Assembly (NCBI RefSeq): GCF_015832195.1
Contig: NC_052018.1
Coordinates: forward strand, 57,721,666-57,785,665
Origin: Motacilla alba alba
Lineage: Eukaryota; Chordata; Aves; Passeriformes; Motacillidae
Reading direction: 5' to 3'
Length of the DNA stretch: 64,000 bases
The stretch's first letter is position 1; each line of letters starts with the position of its first letter. The notes under the pieces are model-generated. The model ran no database searches. It was not told the origin of the DNA and saw only the letters and a program-made list of their open reading frames with translations. Below, one piece after another: positions 12,791-27,300 of the stretch. A program made the position numbers and the translations under genes.

Positions 12791-13569
12791 TTGAGGTGTT
12801 TTTCTTTACTATCACATATTCCATGTCATTGTGTGGAAACACAGTCCAGATTGCTGGCAACTGCACAGAGTTAATATATAGAAAATAAGTAATAGTAACA
12901 GTTAGTCTTTCAACAGTTTCTTAAATGTTAATCAGCTTTCATCCCCACAACTGTGCTTTTTTCCTCCCTTTTCGAATTTCTGTCATATTTTGCCTTGCTG
13001 CCTTATTCAAGTGACAAGCCAGAAATCTGTTTTCAGATTCATTGATTCCACCTCTTCCCCAGCTGTATTTCTTCCAAAGTAACTTAAAGGACATGGAAGG
13101 ATAACAGACAAAAGTGGATTACTTGCTACCAATTAAAGTGAGCTGCAACTCTTAAGATAAATGACAATGTCAAGGTTACATTCTTTCATCTTGTGCTGAC
13201 CATATCCTTAAAACCAAAAGATCCAAAATAGTAAAAATAAAGATAAAACCACATTTTGCTGTTTGAGTTGCAGCAGCACAGGTACCCTCCCCATTATTGA
13301 CCACTTGATTCTAAAGAATTTTGACAGATGCTATGTAGACAGCAAATGTAAGCCTGCTTACATCAGTAGTATCACTATTATTTGTTGTTTATTTACCCAG
13401 TTATATGTCTAGCAGTAATTTCAAACTATGCCACTGACATTAGAAGTGGGCCGAGAGGCCTCGATATGCTGAATTTAAACTTGAGAGATTAATACATACA
13501 GAAGAAAGCTTAGTTGTAGTTTTTCTTTTTTAATTGGTTCCCTGTAGTTTTATTTAGCTTAAAATGGCA

Positions 13570-13588
13570 GGGGGGGTGTGGGGGGGAG
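13570..13588 (+). repeat. G-rich run
   Basis: Two runs of seven Gs are separated by TGT, with further G-rich sequence just after. Quadruplex formation is possible. No promoter features were seen nearby. Confidence 0.75.
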
Positions 13589-16500
13589 GAAAGTGCTGCT
13601 TGCTGATAAACCAGAAAGAAGGGAGGTAGCTTTGATGTTTTATGAACAATAAAAATTTTGAAGTGATGTGTCAAGCTCCTGAAGTCAACTTCTTGAAGAC
13701 TCAGCAAGCTGAGGAGAGCAGTGAAGGGGAGTAAAGGTGGGAGGCTGCTTTTGTTGTACTGTGCCCAGATCCATTAGTGCTGCAGGCAAAAGAGCAAACA
13801 GGATATTTTAATTCTTTTAATTATATCCACATTATCTTCTTGTCTTCTCTTTGGTCAGAATACGCTGAAAACCAATTGTGCAGTTCAAAACATGGAAGTT
13901 AACTAATTATTAAATAAAAGAAATCTGGTTTTAGTTGTTGCTTTTGTGGAGTGGATCTTAAGATAAATTCCGGCAACATATATGTTGTAGAATAATTTAA
14001 AAGGGACACTGATTCCAGGTGAAGTAAACACTTATTTTCCCATATGCACACAATGTAGCCTGTGCTTCAAGTGATGGAATGACCAAAAAATTGATTAAGG
14101 TGGTAAGAATGTGAGTTTAACCTCCGTCCTAGGAAATCTGGACTCTTCTTGTTCAGGAAAGCCAGGCAATCCAAGTTGTTTGGGTTCTGTTTTGTCTACT
14201 TTCTGTCGAGATAGTTATAAACCACATGCTTGCTCTCAATGTCTGTTTGTTAAGAAGGGTGGTTATCGGTTTATGTATTTGTACTTTTAATTGCATAAAA
14301 ATTTCATGTTCATGGTTAAATCTTATCTCATGAGAGGGTATGTGTTTCACAATGGAAAGCAATATTGAAAGAAACAAGTCATGTATGAGGCTAATTGTTA
14401 GGGAATTTTGCCTGATGTCTGGCCAGGAGATGGTTCTGTCTGGTCATATCTGAAGTAAGCCAGTGTTTCTAAAGATGGAATGTCCTGCCGTAAATGTTTT
14501 GTGGTTTTGCCATATGAATACAAATTGTAGGCAACAGGAAATCCTTTAGGAAGATAAAACTCTGCTACAACTCTGCCAAAAAGCAAATGGCTGCATTCAG
14601 GGTTTGTCCCCAGTGAAGATGCCTACCCTGTGAGAATCTTGGTATTAGATCCCAGTCCTAGGAGCTCTGTAGTCACTCAAAAGGAGACACAGAGAGCCTT
14701 CTTCACACTGTAAGTATGATATGTATACATGGAATTTTTCTCATATCATTAGTGATATTATTTTTTCCACAACTGAGTAGTAGTAAAATACATTATTTTT
14801 GTTTAAAGGCTGTCTAAAATTGTTGAGCATCTTTTCCCCTTCAGAGAAGTAGCAGTATTAACTAGAGGCACTGGTGTAATCTTACAGCATTTGGCAAATT
14901 TCGATTAGGAAATTGAAGGAGTCCAAAAGCTGCCCTCCTCAACCCCATCACACAAATATTTTGTGACCTGCTGAAACAGGCAAAGTACTTAAAGACCCAT
15001 TCCATTGACAGCTGCTAGCTAGGTAATCCTCATGACAGAAAGAAGACATGTGACAGAAGGGTGACTGTCTTGAGTGTGAAGTCTGTCATGAACTGTTGCT
15101 CATTTCTCTCCTCAGAAATATTGATGAAGAATGTCCTCATTGTATTTTGAATCCATATTCGTTAATAATGATTGTTGGTTAGTTCTGCTGCTTGCCACCT
15201 CCTCTCATGTCAACCTCTTGAAGGAAAAAATTCACACCTGCATCTTCCTATATACCTGGACCCCACTTCTTGGGACTTTGGTCTTAAAAGAGCACCTCCT
15301 GGAAGGAGGTGGCTTCTTGTAATTATGGAGTAATCAGTGGGTATGAGGAGCTATATGGGTGAGTTGTGTTTCAGCACAGAGGTTTCAGGTTGCATCTTCA
15401 AATAGTAATTTTAGGGCCTACAAATAAAAATATTTGTCTCTTTGCATATTTCCTGTCAATGTTGTGCATTTAATGAAGTGCTTAGAAATAGTTTAAGTGT
15501 TCATAAGAGAAATGCTGAAGAAAAATAATGCCTGCATTTCATATGGTGAAGAAATCGACTGCTGTTGAGAACCTGAATTCTGGTGTTTGTCACAGTTCTT
15601 CAGCTCTTACTGCAAGATGTGGCTACAACCAGGGTGACAGGGACTGATGGCTTTTTTGAACAGGTCTTACATTAATGCCTTAGGTTTTCTAACAGTAAAG
15701 ATTATCTGCTCTCCAAGGCTTCAGGAGTACTGAAAGTACTGTTTTTTTGGCCAACAGTCAAAGCTGAAGGGCTCATGATGACATGACAAGCTTCATTTGA
15801 TTTGGAGAAGCAGCAGTGGGAACTCACAGTGCTTTATGCTTCTGGGGAAGTTGCTTTGTACGCTGCTTCCAGAAATTTCTATGTCAAGTCAGAAAGCTAG
15901 AGTTTCTGCTTTAGAATTAGAACAACTGATTCTATATACAGCTGGGCCTCTGCAATCTTCTCTTGTGACTTAAACTTTTGTGTCGTCCATGGATGCTGTG
16001 CATTCATCGCAGACCACGACTTGCTCATCACTTCAGGCCTGCCTGGAATCCACATTATTAATACAGCAGCTCCAGTCCATTTTGCCACACGTCTTTCAGA
16101 CAGATGCAGACATGTGGATATGATTCAGATTATACCTTTAGAGTAGTTCTGTGGTCTAAATTCAACTGTCCCAGTGTGTTCCTGTGCCCTGTGCTACACT
16201 GAGCTCTCCTGGCCACCAGGGAGGAGCAGTATGACCCTATCAAAGGGGTCATACCTAGCATTGGCCCCAGCTGGGGCTGTGTTTGTGTAATCAGGGTGCA
16301 GGAGAGTGAGCCAAAACCACCAGAAATGCAACACATTTTTGAGTGCTGAGCCCTCTTTCTTGTGAACAGCCTGGAGATAGTGGTTTAGACTTTGTTTGGA
16401 TAGAGGTAAATTTTTTTATGAGCCCTGATGGGGCAGGATTTGACTCTGCTTCATACATTTCTTTAGTGTTTTAAGAATGTAGTGTTTCTAAATGAGAAGG

Positions 16501-18869
16501 TTTTGGGGGTTGTTTTTGGTTTTTAATTTTCTACTTCTTTGTGGGTGCTGAGCCTGGATTTAGATTTTCATATTTTTGGAAGACAGCTGGGCTACCTGGA
16601 TAGCTGGCTTCTGTGGACCCTTTCCTTAAGCGGTGGGGAAATCAAAGTCTTACTAAGAATAAAAATTATTGTACAAGCTTTTTAAGTTCACAAATTTAAA
16701 AGTCAAGGAATTACTGCTGTAACTGAAGAGCACGATACCCAAAACCAAGTTTGCACTTACCTCTTGTGGGAAAATGTCACTGCATTGTTGTCACTTCTGA
16801 ATACAGACAAATAACTGCCTTTTATAAAATTGTCAGAGTTTATAGGCATATTTACTTTACAGCTACTTTTATAAGTTACCCACACCCTTCTCTGCATGTG
16901 AATAAAAGAGCTGGAAAGGCCACACTGATAATGTCATACCAGGAAATCTTTAATGTGAAATACAGAGAACATGGGGAGGAGGGAAGCTTGTGGGGCAGGA
17001 AAAATCACATTGAAGATATTGTATAGTGGGAAAAAAATATAGGGTTTATGCCTATTCCTTTTTTTAAATTTTTAAATTTAAAGAAAATAAATTTAGATTG
17101 CCTTTGTTACAAACACCAAATGTTTGTAAGCACTGATATACAGGAAGGCTTCTTGGTTCCAGGTTTAAGCCTTTAAAATTCCTCTTAAATGAATGCATAT
17201 TAAAAGGAGAAAAAAAGAACCAGAAAACTAAGGAAACAACCAACCAAAAAAAAACCCTGAGTCTCATAGAGCTGAAAATACTGCCTGTTGACCAGATTTG
17301 ATCCTGCTTAATCTTTTTCTGCCAAGTTAGACATTCTGGCAAGCTTCCTCAAGTCTGGATGTATTCAAGTACTGTATTTGGCTGACTTAGTTTGTTACTT
17401 TGTAAAGATATATGAAAATCCCAGTTCAAACATTTCAGCCTATAGTTGTTTTTACAATCTGTCAAGAAGCACAACTAATTGATATTTCACTTTATACATC
17501 AGATATAATTTTTCTACCAGTACATTCTGTATTTGGAAGTACATTTTCCATTTAAGTAAGTTCTGCTACTATGTATTTTACCTGAAACACTTCATAGATT
17601 TAAAGAATATGTGCTCTTTCAACTGAACAAGGTACAGTAACACTTGGCAAGTCACTAAATTTTTTCTACCTTTTTTCAAATTAGCAACGTCTTCCAGGTC
17701 TTGACTTCTAAGTGTTTCATCTGTCTTTAATGCACAGTCTGTCCCTGCAGAGATGACATCTTCTTAAGTTGTCTTTGGTTTTCTGAAGAACTGCAAAAGC
17801 ATTACGTATGAGATTTTCTGTATTTGAATACCTCTGATAGTTCCGTCCCCTGTATAAAGCTGAAATTTAAAATGATAAAAGTAATCAAAACTGTATGGTT
17901 TGATTGTAGATGTTCATTGGTCTTTCTTCTAAGGCCAGTGCTGATTTCAGCAGTAATTCTGCTTGTCAATACACATATTACCTGTTGGATTTGGTGTATG
18001 AAGAGGAGTGGGAATTTTTGTCCTCACAGGAGTTTGTGGACTTCCTAATGAAGAGAATTAACACTGAATCTGTACCTGTTGGAGAGGTGTCTAGAATTTT
18101 CTAAAGCCTGGAAGTACTGCAATTGGTGTGTGAGCCCATCCCCTGCAAAATGTGGTCTTTGGAAGCTGAAGACCTGAATTGCAAAGGTTTTGTTTCTGGG
18201 ATCTCATATTGTTTAGAAAGAGATTTAGATTTTTAAGCAATAACTTATATTGTAGAATTAACCATGACAAAAAGATTTTTATACCTAATTGTGCCATCAG
18301 TTCAATCTTGTTTCTAGACTGAACATGTCTGTGTGTTTAGCTTAAACCATTAAAGTTTTGCTTGAAGAAACGGTTCTGACCCTCAGACAGGTACCTGTTG
18401 ACTGTGTAAATTGAACAGATGGAGCTTCTTTTGCCTGTTGTTACAGTGTGGGATTTCTGACAGCATATGTTTCTCATGTCTTCTTTTGCATTCTTTACAA
18501 TGCTTGGATATTCTTTTAGAAATGTAAGAGCTAGAGATTGAGTGCACTGAAATCCTGCACATCTTTTCATTTGTCTATTAGGAATTTTTTCCCTATTTCC
18601 ACTTGATTAAGATGCTTAGGATTATTTATGAATAGGGGAAAACTGGTCCCCCAGCCATTTGGAATTAAAGTGTACAGGCAGAAACTTGATAAGTTTCTTT
18701 GCTCTGTTCCTCAAATAATGTGAAAGACTTCGTAAGAAAGGTACTAACTCATTGGTAGACTACACAGGGTTAAACTTCGGCACAAGTTTAAGAACTTGAG
18801 AACAAGAAACAAGCCAAAAGTTGATTTTCTTCATTTATTTCTTACAAGAAGCCCACTTGGAACAGCAGT

Positions 18870-18959
18870 CCTTGTAATTGATGCAGATGTTCGGAATTCT
18901 TTTCTGCTGACATGGAATAAAGGCTAATCCAGGTCAGTCAGTACCTTGTAATTAATGCA
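18870..18959 (+). repeat. 16-bp direct repeat, spaced
   Basis: CCTTGTAATTGATGCA at 18870 and CCTTGTAATTAATGCA at 18944 differ by one base. Both are followed by ATTCTTTTC-like sequence. It may be an old local duplication. Confidence 0.6.
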
Positions 18960-19009
18960 CATTCTTTTCCCTTTTCCTTTTTAAATATCTCTTTTAATTT
19001 ATTTATTTC

Positions 19010-19024
19010 TTTTTTTTTTTTTTT
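19010..19024 (+). repeat. T15 homopolymer in a T-rich tract
   Basis: The T-run lies in a longer pyrimidine- and T-rich zone (about 18961-19050) with ATTT repeats. Confidence 0.9.
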
Positions 19025-20351
19025 ATGTTTCTATTATTTTTTCTTTTGGTAGGGAAAAGGGAGAAATCCGTGGATTAAGTCTCTGAGCTAGTCCAAAATG
19101 ATAATAAAAGTTTTGGATGGCATGCAGGTTTCAGAGTAAAACTATGCTAAACTATTAAATAACAGAGCCCTTACATTTAAAATTTAATAACAGGTAACTT
19201 TTAAATCCAGGCTGGGTTTGTTTTTTAATGTTCTTTCCTGCCCACTCTGGTGGTGTGAGTTTGCAGAGAAACAATAACTTGCATTACCATATAATAGTGC
19301 AGGGTGTTAGAAGGGTTAAGCAGAAAGGAAGATAAAAGCTACTTTGAGCTCACTTTGTTGCCTTGAACTTTGGATGCTGTTGAATATAGCAGTCATCTGT
19401 GATCACAGGTATCTTAGCAGCTGTATAATCAAAAACTATAAATGTCCAGATAGGAAATGATCCAGTAATTAGAGGAAACAGTACTGAAGTGATGACTTAA
19501 AGTCACTTTCGTTCTTAAATCACACAGTTGTGGCTGTTAGACTTTATCCTGTGATCTTTTCTCAGTACCTTGGCAGAGTACTTGAAAACTCTGATAATCA
19601 GATTGGCTGAGAGTTAGAAAGGAGAGAAGGATTGGGACTGCTTTTTGTAGCTCCTTGCCAAAGAAGCACCTCCTGATGGAGAGGTGCTGTTGCTAAGTAG
19701 ACTGGAAGGAAGCTAAGGACTGATCTCTCTCTTACCTAGATGCCCACCTTTGTTTCTTTGTGTGTGTTGTATTGCTTGTATTGCAAATATTAATACAAAT
19801 ACAAGGGAGGGCTCTAGGGTGATTTTGTATATGTGCCACTGAGATCTAAACACTAATCAAAGCTTGAAAAAGAGCTCAGTTTTTTAACTTGGATGGGTTT
19901 CAGAATTAAGAAAAAGAAATCTATGGCCTACTTACCAAACAAATGGGCAATACGTTTTTAGTTCCTGTGTGTAATACAACCCTGAATGTTGGAGGTTTGT
20001 GGGTTCTTTTCTTTCCTATTTTTTTTTTTTACCTACCAGAAGAACATTAGGAAACATTCAAAAGTGAAATGGATTTGTTTAAAGCCAAGTGGGATTTTGT
20101 AATTTAGCCTCAGAAGTCATCAGTGAAGGATTTCCTAAAAGTTGTGTAAGAGATCTCTGTTCTCAGAAACACAAAAAAAAAATCCCCTACCTCTTCTATG
20201 ATGTTGAATAGTTGCTTAGTTATCCACATGTGTGCACACAATATTATCTGCTTCTTCAAAGTAGTCAAGTGTGTTTTTGCATATTATGTCTACTAACCTT
20301 GTGCATGTGACTTGGGGATCAAAATTATGACTCACAAACTGGCTTGTTGGC

Positions 20352-20375
20352 ATGGTCCTAATAATGGTCCTAATA
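20352..20375 (+). repeat. 12-bp perfect tandem duplication
   Basis: The unit ATGGTCCTAATA occurs twice with no gap and no mismatch. Confidence 0.9.
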
Positions 20376-20530
20376 TTACTGAGAAATCCCTTATCACCTC
20401 TTCAGATTCTCACAAGAGATTACTCTTCTAAAATGCCAAGAGTCCTCTTTATCAGTACTGAATACTGAAAACAGTATAGTGTCAAACAGCCTGATGCAAA
20501 AGAAACTGAAATATACAGTGATTCACTGGC

Positions 20531-20555
20531 TTTATTTACCACTGTGGTAAATAAA
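20531..20555 (+). repeat. 25-bp perfect palindrome with FOX and RUNX half-sites
   Basis: The arms TTTATTTACCAC and GTGGTAAATAAA are exact reverse complements around a single central T. Each arm holds a forkhead-type core (TATTTAC or GTAAATA) and the inner edges hold RUNX-type cores (ACCAC and TGTGGT). Confidence 0.85.
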
Positions 20556-23500
20556 TACAGGTTATGGTTAAAAGTTCCAAGGACTCTGCATTTAATGCTA
20601 AATTTCTGCTTAAAATATGTCCCTTTTGAAACCCTAGTATGTTCTAGGGAGGTGACTAATTTAGGCTGATTTGTAGACTGCCAACTTTGAGAACAACAAA
20701 AACAATCCCTGAAGAAGCTATGTCCTGAAGCAAACATGCAGACACAGACAAAACCTATTAGTTTTCTATTTTGGGTCATAGGTGGTTGGCTCACAGTTCA
20801 CGTTACTGTGCTGTGTCCTTGTAACTACAGAATAATTGTAATTAGCATCACAGAATAGTCTTCTGAAGTTTATTCACTGTGTTTAAAATAATCTGAGATC
20901 TTCATGTCAAGATGTCATAGCAATATTTTGTATTTAAATTAGGTGTGGGGATGGAATGTCTGGAAAGCTTACATGGACTTTGAATGCCATTTCTCTGCAC
21001 AAAAACCAAAATAAGTTAGTTTTGAAACAACTCCTGTAAACTATGCTGCCTGTAGCAGCAATTCTAACATTAGCCTAGAAAAAACATAACTTTAAAGTGC
21101 CTATTGAATCAGAAATCGGTATATTTGGACTCAGTACTACGAAGTTCCCAGAGAGACATTTAAGCAAATGAGTAACTTTAAATTAATGAAGGATTCATAG
21201 AGAAGTTGGCATGCTCATTGCTAAGTACTCACATTAAAATTTCCAGCTTGCGGGAAAAGAGCCATGATTTCATGATACAGCTAAGCAGATTTATCAGTAG
21301 TACCCTAAGAAAGAACAGTCCCATCCTGTGTCTAGTTACATATTCACTTACCTCTGCTTGCTCTCACCCAGCATTCAAACCACAATGTTTCAGGAGCAGG
21401 ACTAGCAGGAATGTAATTTTTTTTTTTTTCATTTGAGGGTTTTTTTTTTGCAAGTGAACTGATTAACCGTGCCTGAGCCCACTTACTGTTGGGCTTTGCT
21501 GCTAAACATTCATGTTCGTTTTAAGTACTTTGCAGGGTAAATCATACTTTGTGCAGTGGATTTGCCCGGCTTTATTAAATGTGAAGGCTTAGTTCAACAT
21601 TATTCAGGCCTTAGTAAGATGTTCTGCTTCATGCATGCTGAAAAAGTGGCTGTAACTCATTTTCCCTTCACTCTGGTGTTAACTCTGTGCTAATGAAATA
21701 ATGGAACTTCTGGACTCAAGCAATAAAAACATCACTTCTGAAGCAGATGAGAGGCTGTTTCTCATCCAGCCAGGGCAATCTGATACTTTTTATGCCAAGT
21801 TGGGAAGGGATGTAATTGATAGCTTTACACAAAGCAACAGGCACAGCTTGCAGAGGGAAAGTGGCGTTTTTGTTGGCTCTGGGACGAGACTTTGAAATCT
21901 GGGTCTGTTTATTTCCTTGCCTGTATTACTTAAACAAGTCCCTGACTTGCCTAAGGAACCTGATAGGAACTTGACAGTGTTCTAGGCAACTCGAAGGGAA
22001 GAATTTAACCTGTCATCTCAGGGGAATTTTCCTCTTTTCTTCTCCATGGTTAGTACTTAATAATGTTTCACTCTGCCTACCACCCTTCTTTGTCCCTATA
22101 ATCCCAGATCTTATCCTAAGGCAAAAAAAGATGCTGCTGACAATCATATTTTTATAAAGCAGTAACTATCCACTGCTGTAAGGTTCTTTACTGCATACTG
22201 CTTGTTTTGTTACAGGAGATAGTTTTTTTGCAGGATGTAAGTTCTGACTAGGACAGAAAACTGAGGTGTAGTGCCTGGCTCTTTTTCAGGTGAAGCTTCA
22301 CCCATACTGTAACACAACAAGCTTGTTGGCAGATTTTGTGGAGAGATTAAATGACAATGATAGTTACTCTTTGGTTATGGATTTACCGAGGATGGTTATC
22401 ATAGACAAATAGAATCTTAAAAATATTTTTACAGTGATAATTGGTTACTACAGCTCTCAGGCTCTCACAGGTCTCTTCCACTCAAATTAAAGGGAAGAAG
22501 CATCATAGTTCTGGAATCCAGGAGGATCTCTGCTGAACTGCAGATTACAATCCCAAACAGAAAGTATGAAACATGCTCCTTAAAAAAATTATTAAAATCT
22601 CAATATCATGAGTAGGAGAAATGCAAGTGTCATTTTACTGACGGATTAAATAGTCCTGATTTGAAGGGGTCAATGTGCACATAAACACCAAGAAGAATAA
22701 AAAAGTATCCAGGGGTTTCCTCTGAAACTGCATCCCTTGAGGGTGGATGAAAGAAGACCTTATCCATACTTGAAGGATTGGAAAATGACGTAGAAAAATG
22801 GATTTGCCTCTAAAATTCACCACAGATGTCTGGGCTTTCTAGGAGTGAGTGCTAATTTTCAAAGTTCTGGGATTACATTTGCCAATGATTTAGTATAATT
22901 ACTTGCTTGTATTTGGAGTGCGGTGCCCAGACTAGCTTATTCTTTGTACAGTGATATTTAAATAAAGCCTGTGATTATGATCTGTGCTCTCCAAATCTCT
23001 AATTTTTCTGAAGGAGAGCAAACAGGAGCTCTGATTTTAAGGTTTGTTTTTGGTGCGTTTTAATATTTTTTACAATATTTGCTCAGTGGTTGGTATAATC
23101 CTGTTTAAAAGGCTTTTTTTGCTTATTGGGCATGTTCTGTCTGGCTGCCATTGTTTCAGCCCTCATTCATAACTGAGTAACTTAATACTGAAATCAAACA
23201 GGTTGGAGTTTCAAACCCAGACAAGGTTTTTTTGTCGTCCCGTTTTCATTTTGTTTTGTGCAAACAGGTAGTAATTTTGTTGGCTGTTCTGCACCTAGTG
23301 TCACATTGGAAACATTTGAAGCTGATTCTTGTACAGAGTAAACATCCTGTGGTTAGAAGGGCTTAATTAGCTCAGGTGGCCTTACTGCTGGCATATACCT
23401 CCTTATCTTGAAAGCAGTGTCCACCAACTAATCCTTTATTTATGTTGAGCTTTGGAATTTCCCTTGAAATGCCTTTTTGTAACCTCTCCCAGTACAAATG

Positions 23501-23795
23501 GTAAGTGAAGCAAGTGTCAGGTAAACAGTGAGGTTGCTGGTAAGCAAATTAATAATACAGATGAATGTAAATTTCTTCTCACTGGTGGCAGGTTGGATGC
23601 CTGTGATTAACCTCGGAAGGAGTGCCAGTGATGTGCTTATGCCTGTGATATGGTTTGTTACCTTTTGTTGTACCATTTTACAAAGGAATCTTTTTCTTTT
23701 GTTTATGCATGGGAGGACTGAATTTGTTAATCCAGTGTCCAAGGCTATGTTTTCAGTGCTCCAAAGGAGGGAATTGTTCGGTGACAATGGCTAAT

Positions 23796-23813
23796 TTGCG
23801 ATAGCAATCGCAA
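23796..23813 (+). repeat. Short inverted repeat with CpGs
   Basis: TTGCGAT and ATCGCAA flank a 4-nt loop. The arms are short enough to occur by chance, but the CpGs are unusual for the surroundings. Confidence 0.6.
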
Positions 23814-24353
23814 TGTGAAATCCTAGTGGGCACTTGGATCTCTTCGTCTAAAGCAAGCTGATATCACGGCGTATTCTACAATTCAGCACGAACAAAACGG
23901 GAGCCTATTTCCATTTTACAATGATGGTACTAGCTCAACTTGACTTCCTTGGCAAAAAAAAGGTATCATTTTAGTTTGGTTTTGGTAAATTCTTAGCCCC
24001 ATTGTGAAATGGTCTTTCTGATTACAGGATTAAAGGTAATCCTAGAGAATCCTGATAGTGGTGGCTGAAAAAGAAAATCTGTGAAACCATTGTATTCTGT
24101 TTCTCAAATTTCTGGTTCTATAATAGTATATGATTGCACTGACAACTGGTTAATTGAGAGTATCCCGTCACAGGAGGAGAACAAGGAGTATGGCAGAAGT
24201 TAATGCTTTTTCCTGTCCCATGTTGAGAAAAGGGTAGTAGTGTAGGGAAGCTGAAATAGACAGAAGTAAAGAAATCATAATTTTGGCTTAACTGTACTCT
24301 GCATAGTAAAAGAAGCTTCTAGACATCATATTGAAAAAGCTACCTTCATATTC

Positions 24354-24369
24354 TTTTTTTTTTTTTTTT
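24354..24369 (+). repeat. T16 homopolymer
   Basis: Sixteen Ts; no element boundary was recognised on either side. Confidence 0.9.
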
Positions 24370-27300
24370 AACCCAAGAGCCAGGTAGTTTGCCATTTCAG
24401 ATTAGGTCACGGTGTAGGCCTTCCTTACAAGAGAAAAATTAATTCTGATCTGTTTTGAGTTTGTTTTGTTGCTCTTATTCAAGATACTGCAGCAACAGTA
24501 ATATTGCTATTAGTGTACAATGGACTATACTGGGCTAGACTAAGATGATATATCTCCCTGGTGCAATGGAGGGTGTTTGTCTCTGTTTTCTCCTCCCATA
24601 CTCCCTGCATTTAGGCTCTGAAGGAAGGGTTACATAGGCCAATACTTGAAAACTTTTTTGAACTTTAGGGGGAGTTAGTGGGAATGGACCCTCAAGCAGG
24701 TGTCATGGCCATGGGCACAGGTGTTTGAACTGAAAGTGATCACCCAGGCTCCAGCTGGCAGAAGAGTGCAAGAAAAATGCTGGTTTAGATCCAATAAAAG
24801 CAAGTGCTCATGAATATGTTATTTCTGCTGCAAGTTTAACATGTAATGGTGGTACAGAATATGCCTGCTCAGAGGCATTTAACTTGGAATTCAGGGTTGA
24901 CTTGTTCAGATCAAAGGGGGAACTCAACCAAAATACTCACTCAGATTTTGAGAACTCAACTTTTAATTTTTTTTAATGTTACTGTTATTTTTACTGTTTT
25001 TAGAATGTAGCAATCTGCACATCTGAATGTAATGCTGATCCTGCTGGTAAGACTTTTAGAGTGAACAGGTTCCAGGGGAAAATTGAAAGCATAATAGCTT
25101 TTGGTATCCAGTCTCTTGTGGAATGGAGTCAGATCTTTGTTTTTTATCAGAGAAAGGGTCATAACCTCATCAAGCATTCCCTCCCTTCCTCATGACTCCC
25201 CAAAGGTGCAGTACTCTTAATTGCTTTTGGCAGATAAAAGCTATGAGGAAGTCGGGGAATATGTTTTATTTTATGTTACTGTCATTAGTCTGAACTAGTT
25301 CTTAATCTAAGATTACAAAGACTTTGTTTATAAGTATATATCCACTGCAGTTTCTGTTTGTTTCTACTCCTCTAGGTTATAGAAGGCAAACAGTAAAAGA
25401 TCTTAGATCCTTAACTTACTGGAAATTGAAAATGTTGTAAATGCTTAAAATTCAACACTTTCCTCTCTGTTTATAAAATCATTGAGCTTCTCTTCATGTT
25501 AGCACGATATAATGACTGTATCTATAGTCCATCTACAACATTGACTATTTTTCATATATTTATACTTGCTAGGTCTATGCAAGGATAGATTGTGAAGTGA
25601 CATGAAGTGTTTCTAAATATAATCCAGCAGTGATTATGGGGACTTGGTGGTCCTGTGGCTGTTCCTCCTTTCAGCTGAGTAATGTTAAAAGAGCTAGTGG
25701 CCCTTCTGCTGCTACATTTGCACCAGGGTGTTGTCAGTGCCTGCTCAAAAATCCATAGCTGAGATGGTCATATGACTGTATCTGTCCTTTCCTTGGTATG
25801 TCTAAAAGTGATGCTTTTAATGTATTGGTCTCTGGCCTTTCTGTTTGTTTTAGGGAAATCCCTTTTGTATTTTCACTCTGACATTACTCTGTAAAAATGC
25901 ATATTTATATAAAGAACTAAAATTTCTCTGTAGGATGATACCCTCCACAGCAGAGCTGTGACATTGTCACAGTCCAGGCAGGTTGTGTAATTGTGATTGA
26001 AGAGATTTCAATAAAAAACAAAACAAAAAAGAGTAGGAACTGCTTTGAGTGAATTCATGGACATATAACTTCTAAGTAGATATGCTAATATTTAAATGAG
26101 TAACTCTGCTTAAGAGGACAAGTGAGATTGCTCTGACCTTGATTCTTTGCTCAGAAGAACAAAGTTAAGCATATGTGATAAAGATAAAAGCACACATTGC
26201 TGTTTGGTGAATTGGGGCCACTATTAATATTTGAATGTGGTGGCCAAAGCCAAGCCTGTAAAAATGGGAAACTTGGAATCAAATTGAGTATTACCTGACA
26301 GAGTAGTACTTCTCGGTACATGCAGCTGAAGATCATACCCTGCTTTCTCCAAATTCTTCATGTGGGTTAGAAAGGTGCATGCAATTTGTCAAATTACTTC
26401 ATTTTTGAACAAGTGTGATATAAAACTTCCAATTTTTGGATGCTGAGTACAGTAATGAAAGGAGAAAATCTGTTCCTGGTTATACAGAAAAGAGCTGAAA
26501 AGACAAGCACTGTATTTACTTGTGAATTTTTGTTCAGGAAGATGTAGCTCATTTGCTTACTGATGCCTGAGGGAGGGAGCTGGAAGATGATTAAATTAGT
26601 TTTCTGCTTGTTTGTGTTATCATTTGGTTGAGTTTATTTTTCCTTTTTGATCAAAGTTAGGCGCAGAACTGCACAGTTAAAAATTGCTTTGCTGATGGTG
26701 AGAAACAAGCTGCCTCCTTCGCTCCTTCCTCTTTGCCATCCCAGCTCCTTTTTCTCCCATCCAGCCCTAAAACCTTCAATAATTAACTTTGATGATTGAA
26801 ATTACGGAAATGTTCCCAGTGGTCCAGACCTGCCAGTACTAATTAAATCTCAGGATTTGTCAGTCTTTTCAATTTAAAATTAAGCTTTGTAAAGCCTATC
26901 TGAAGACATGATTTTCTTATCTCTTGGGGCCCTGACTCACTTCATACTTTAATATGATTTCTAGGGAGTAAACATACATTATCTTTAATTCTCACAGCTG
27001 TTAAAAAGAATTAATGAAAAACCTTCATCACTTAGTCTCTTTCCATTTGCAGCTTCCTTGTTGCAAAATGTGGTCAGAACACATGAAAGAAGGGACAGGC
27101 AGTTTCCCTGAAGCTTAAATGAGCAGGCTGTTGGCCCCCACCCATTAAGTATATTACCTAGGTTTGTGGGGTGTATTTTAATAAATGCTGGGAAGCATGT
27201 AGTTGCTGATGTGATAACTGCTGAAGTTAGGTTCTGGAAAATACAGTGAGCTTTCTTGCAAATTTATTGTCTGGCATGCACATAGCTGTTTGCCAAACAC

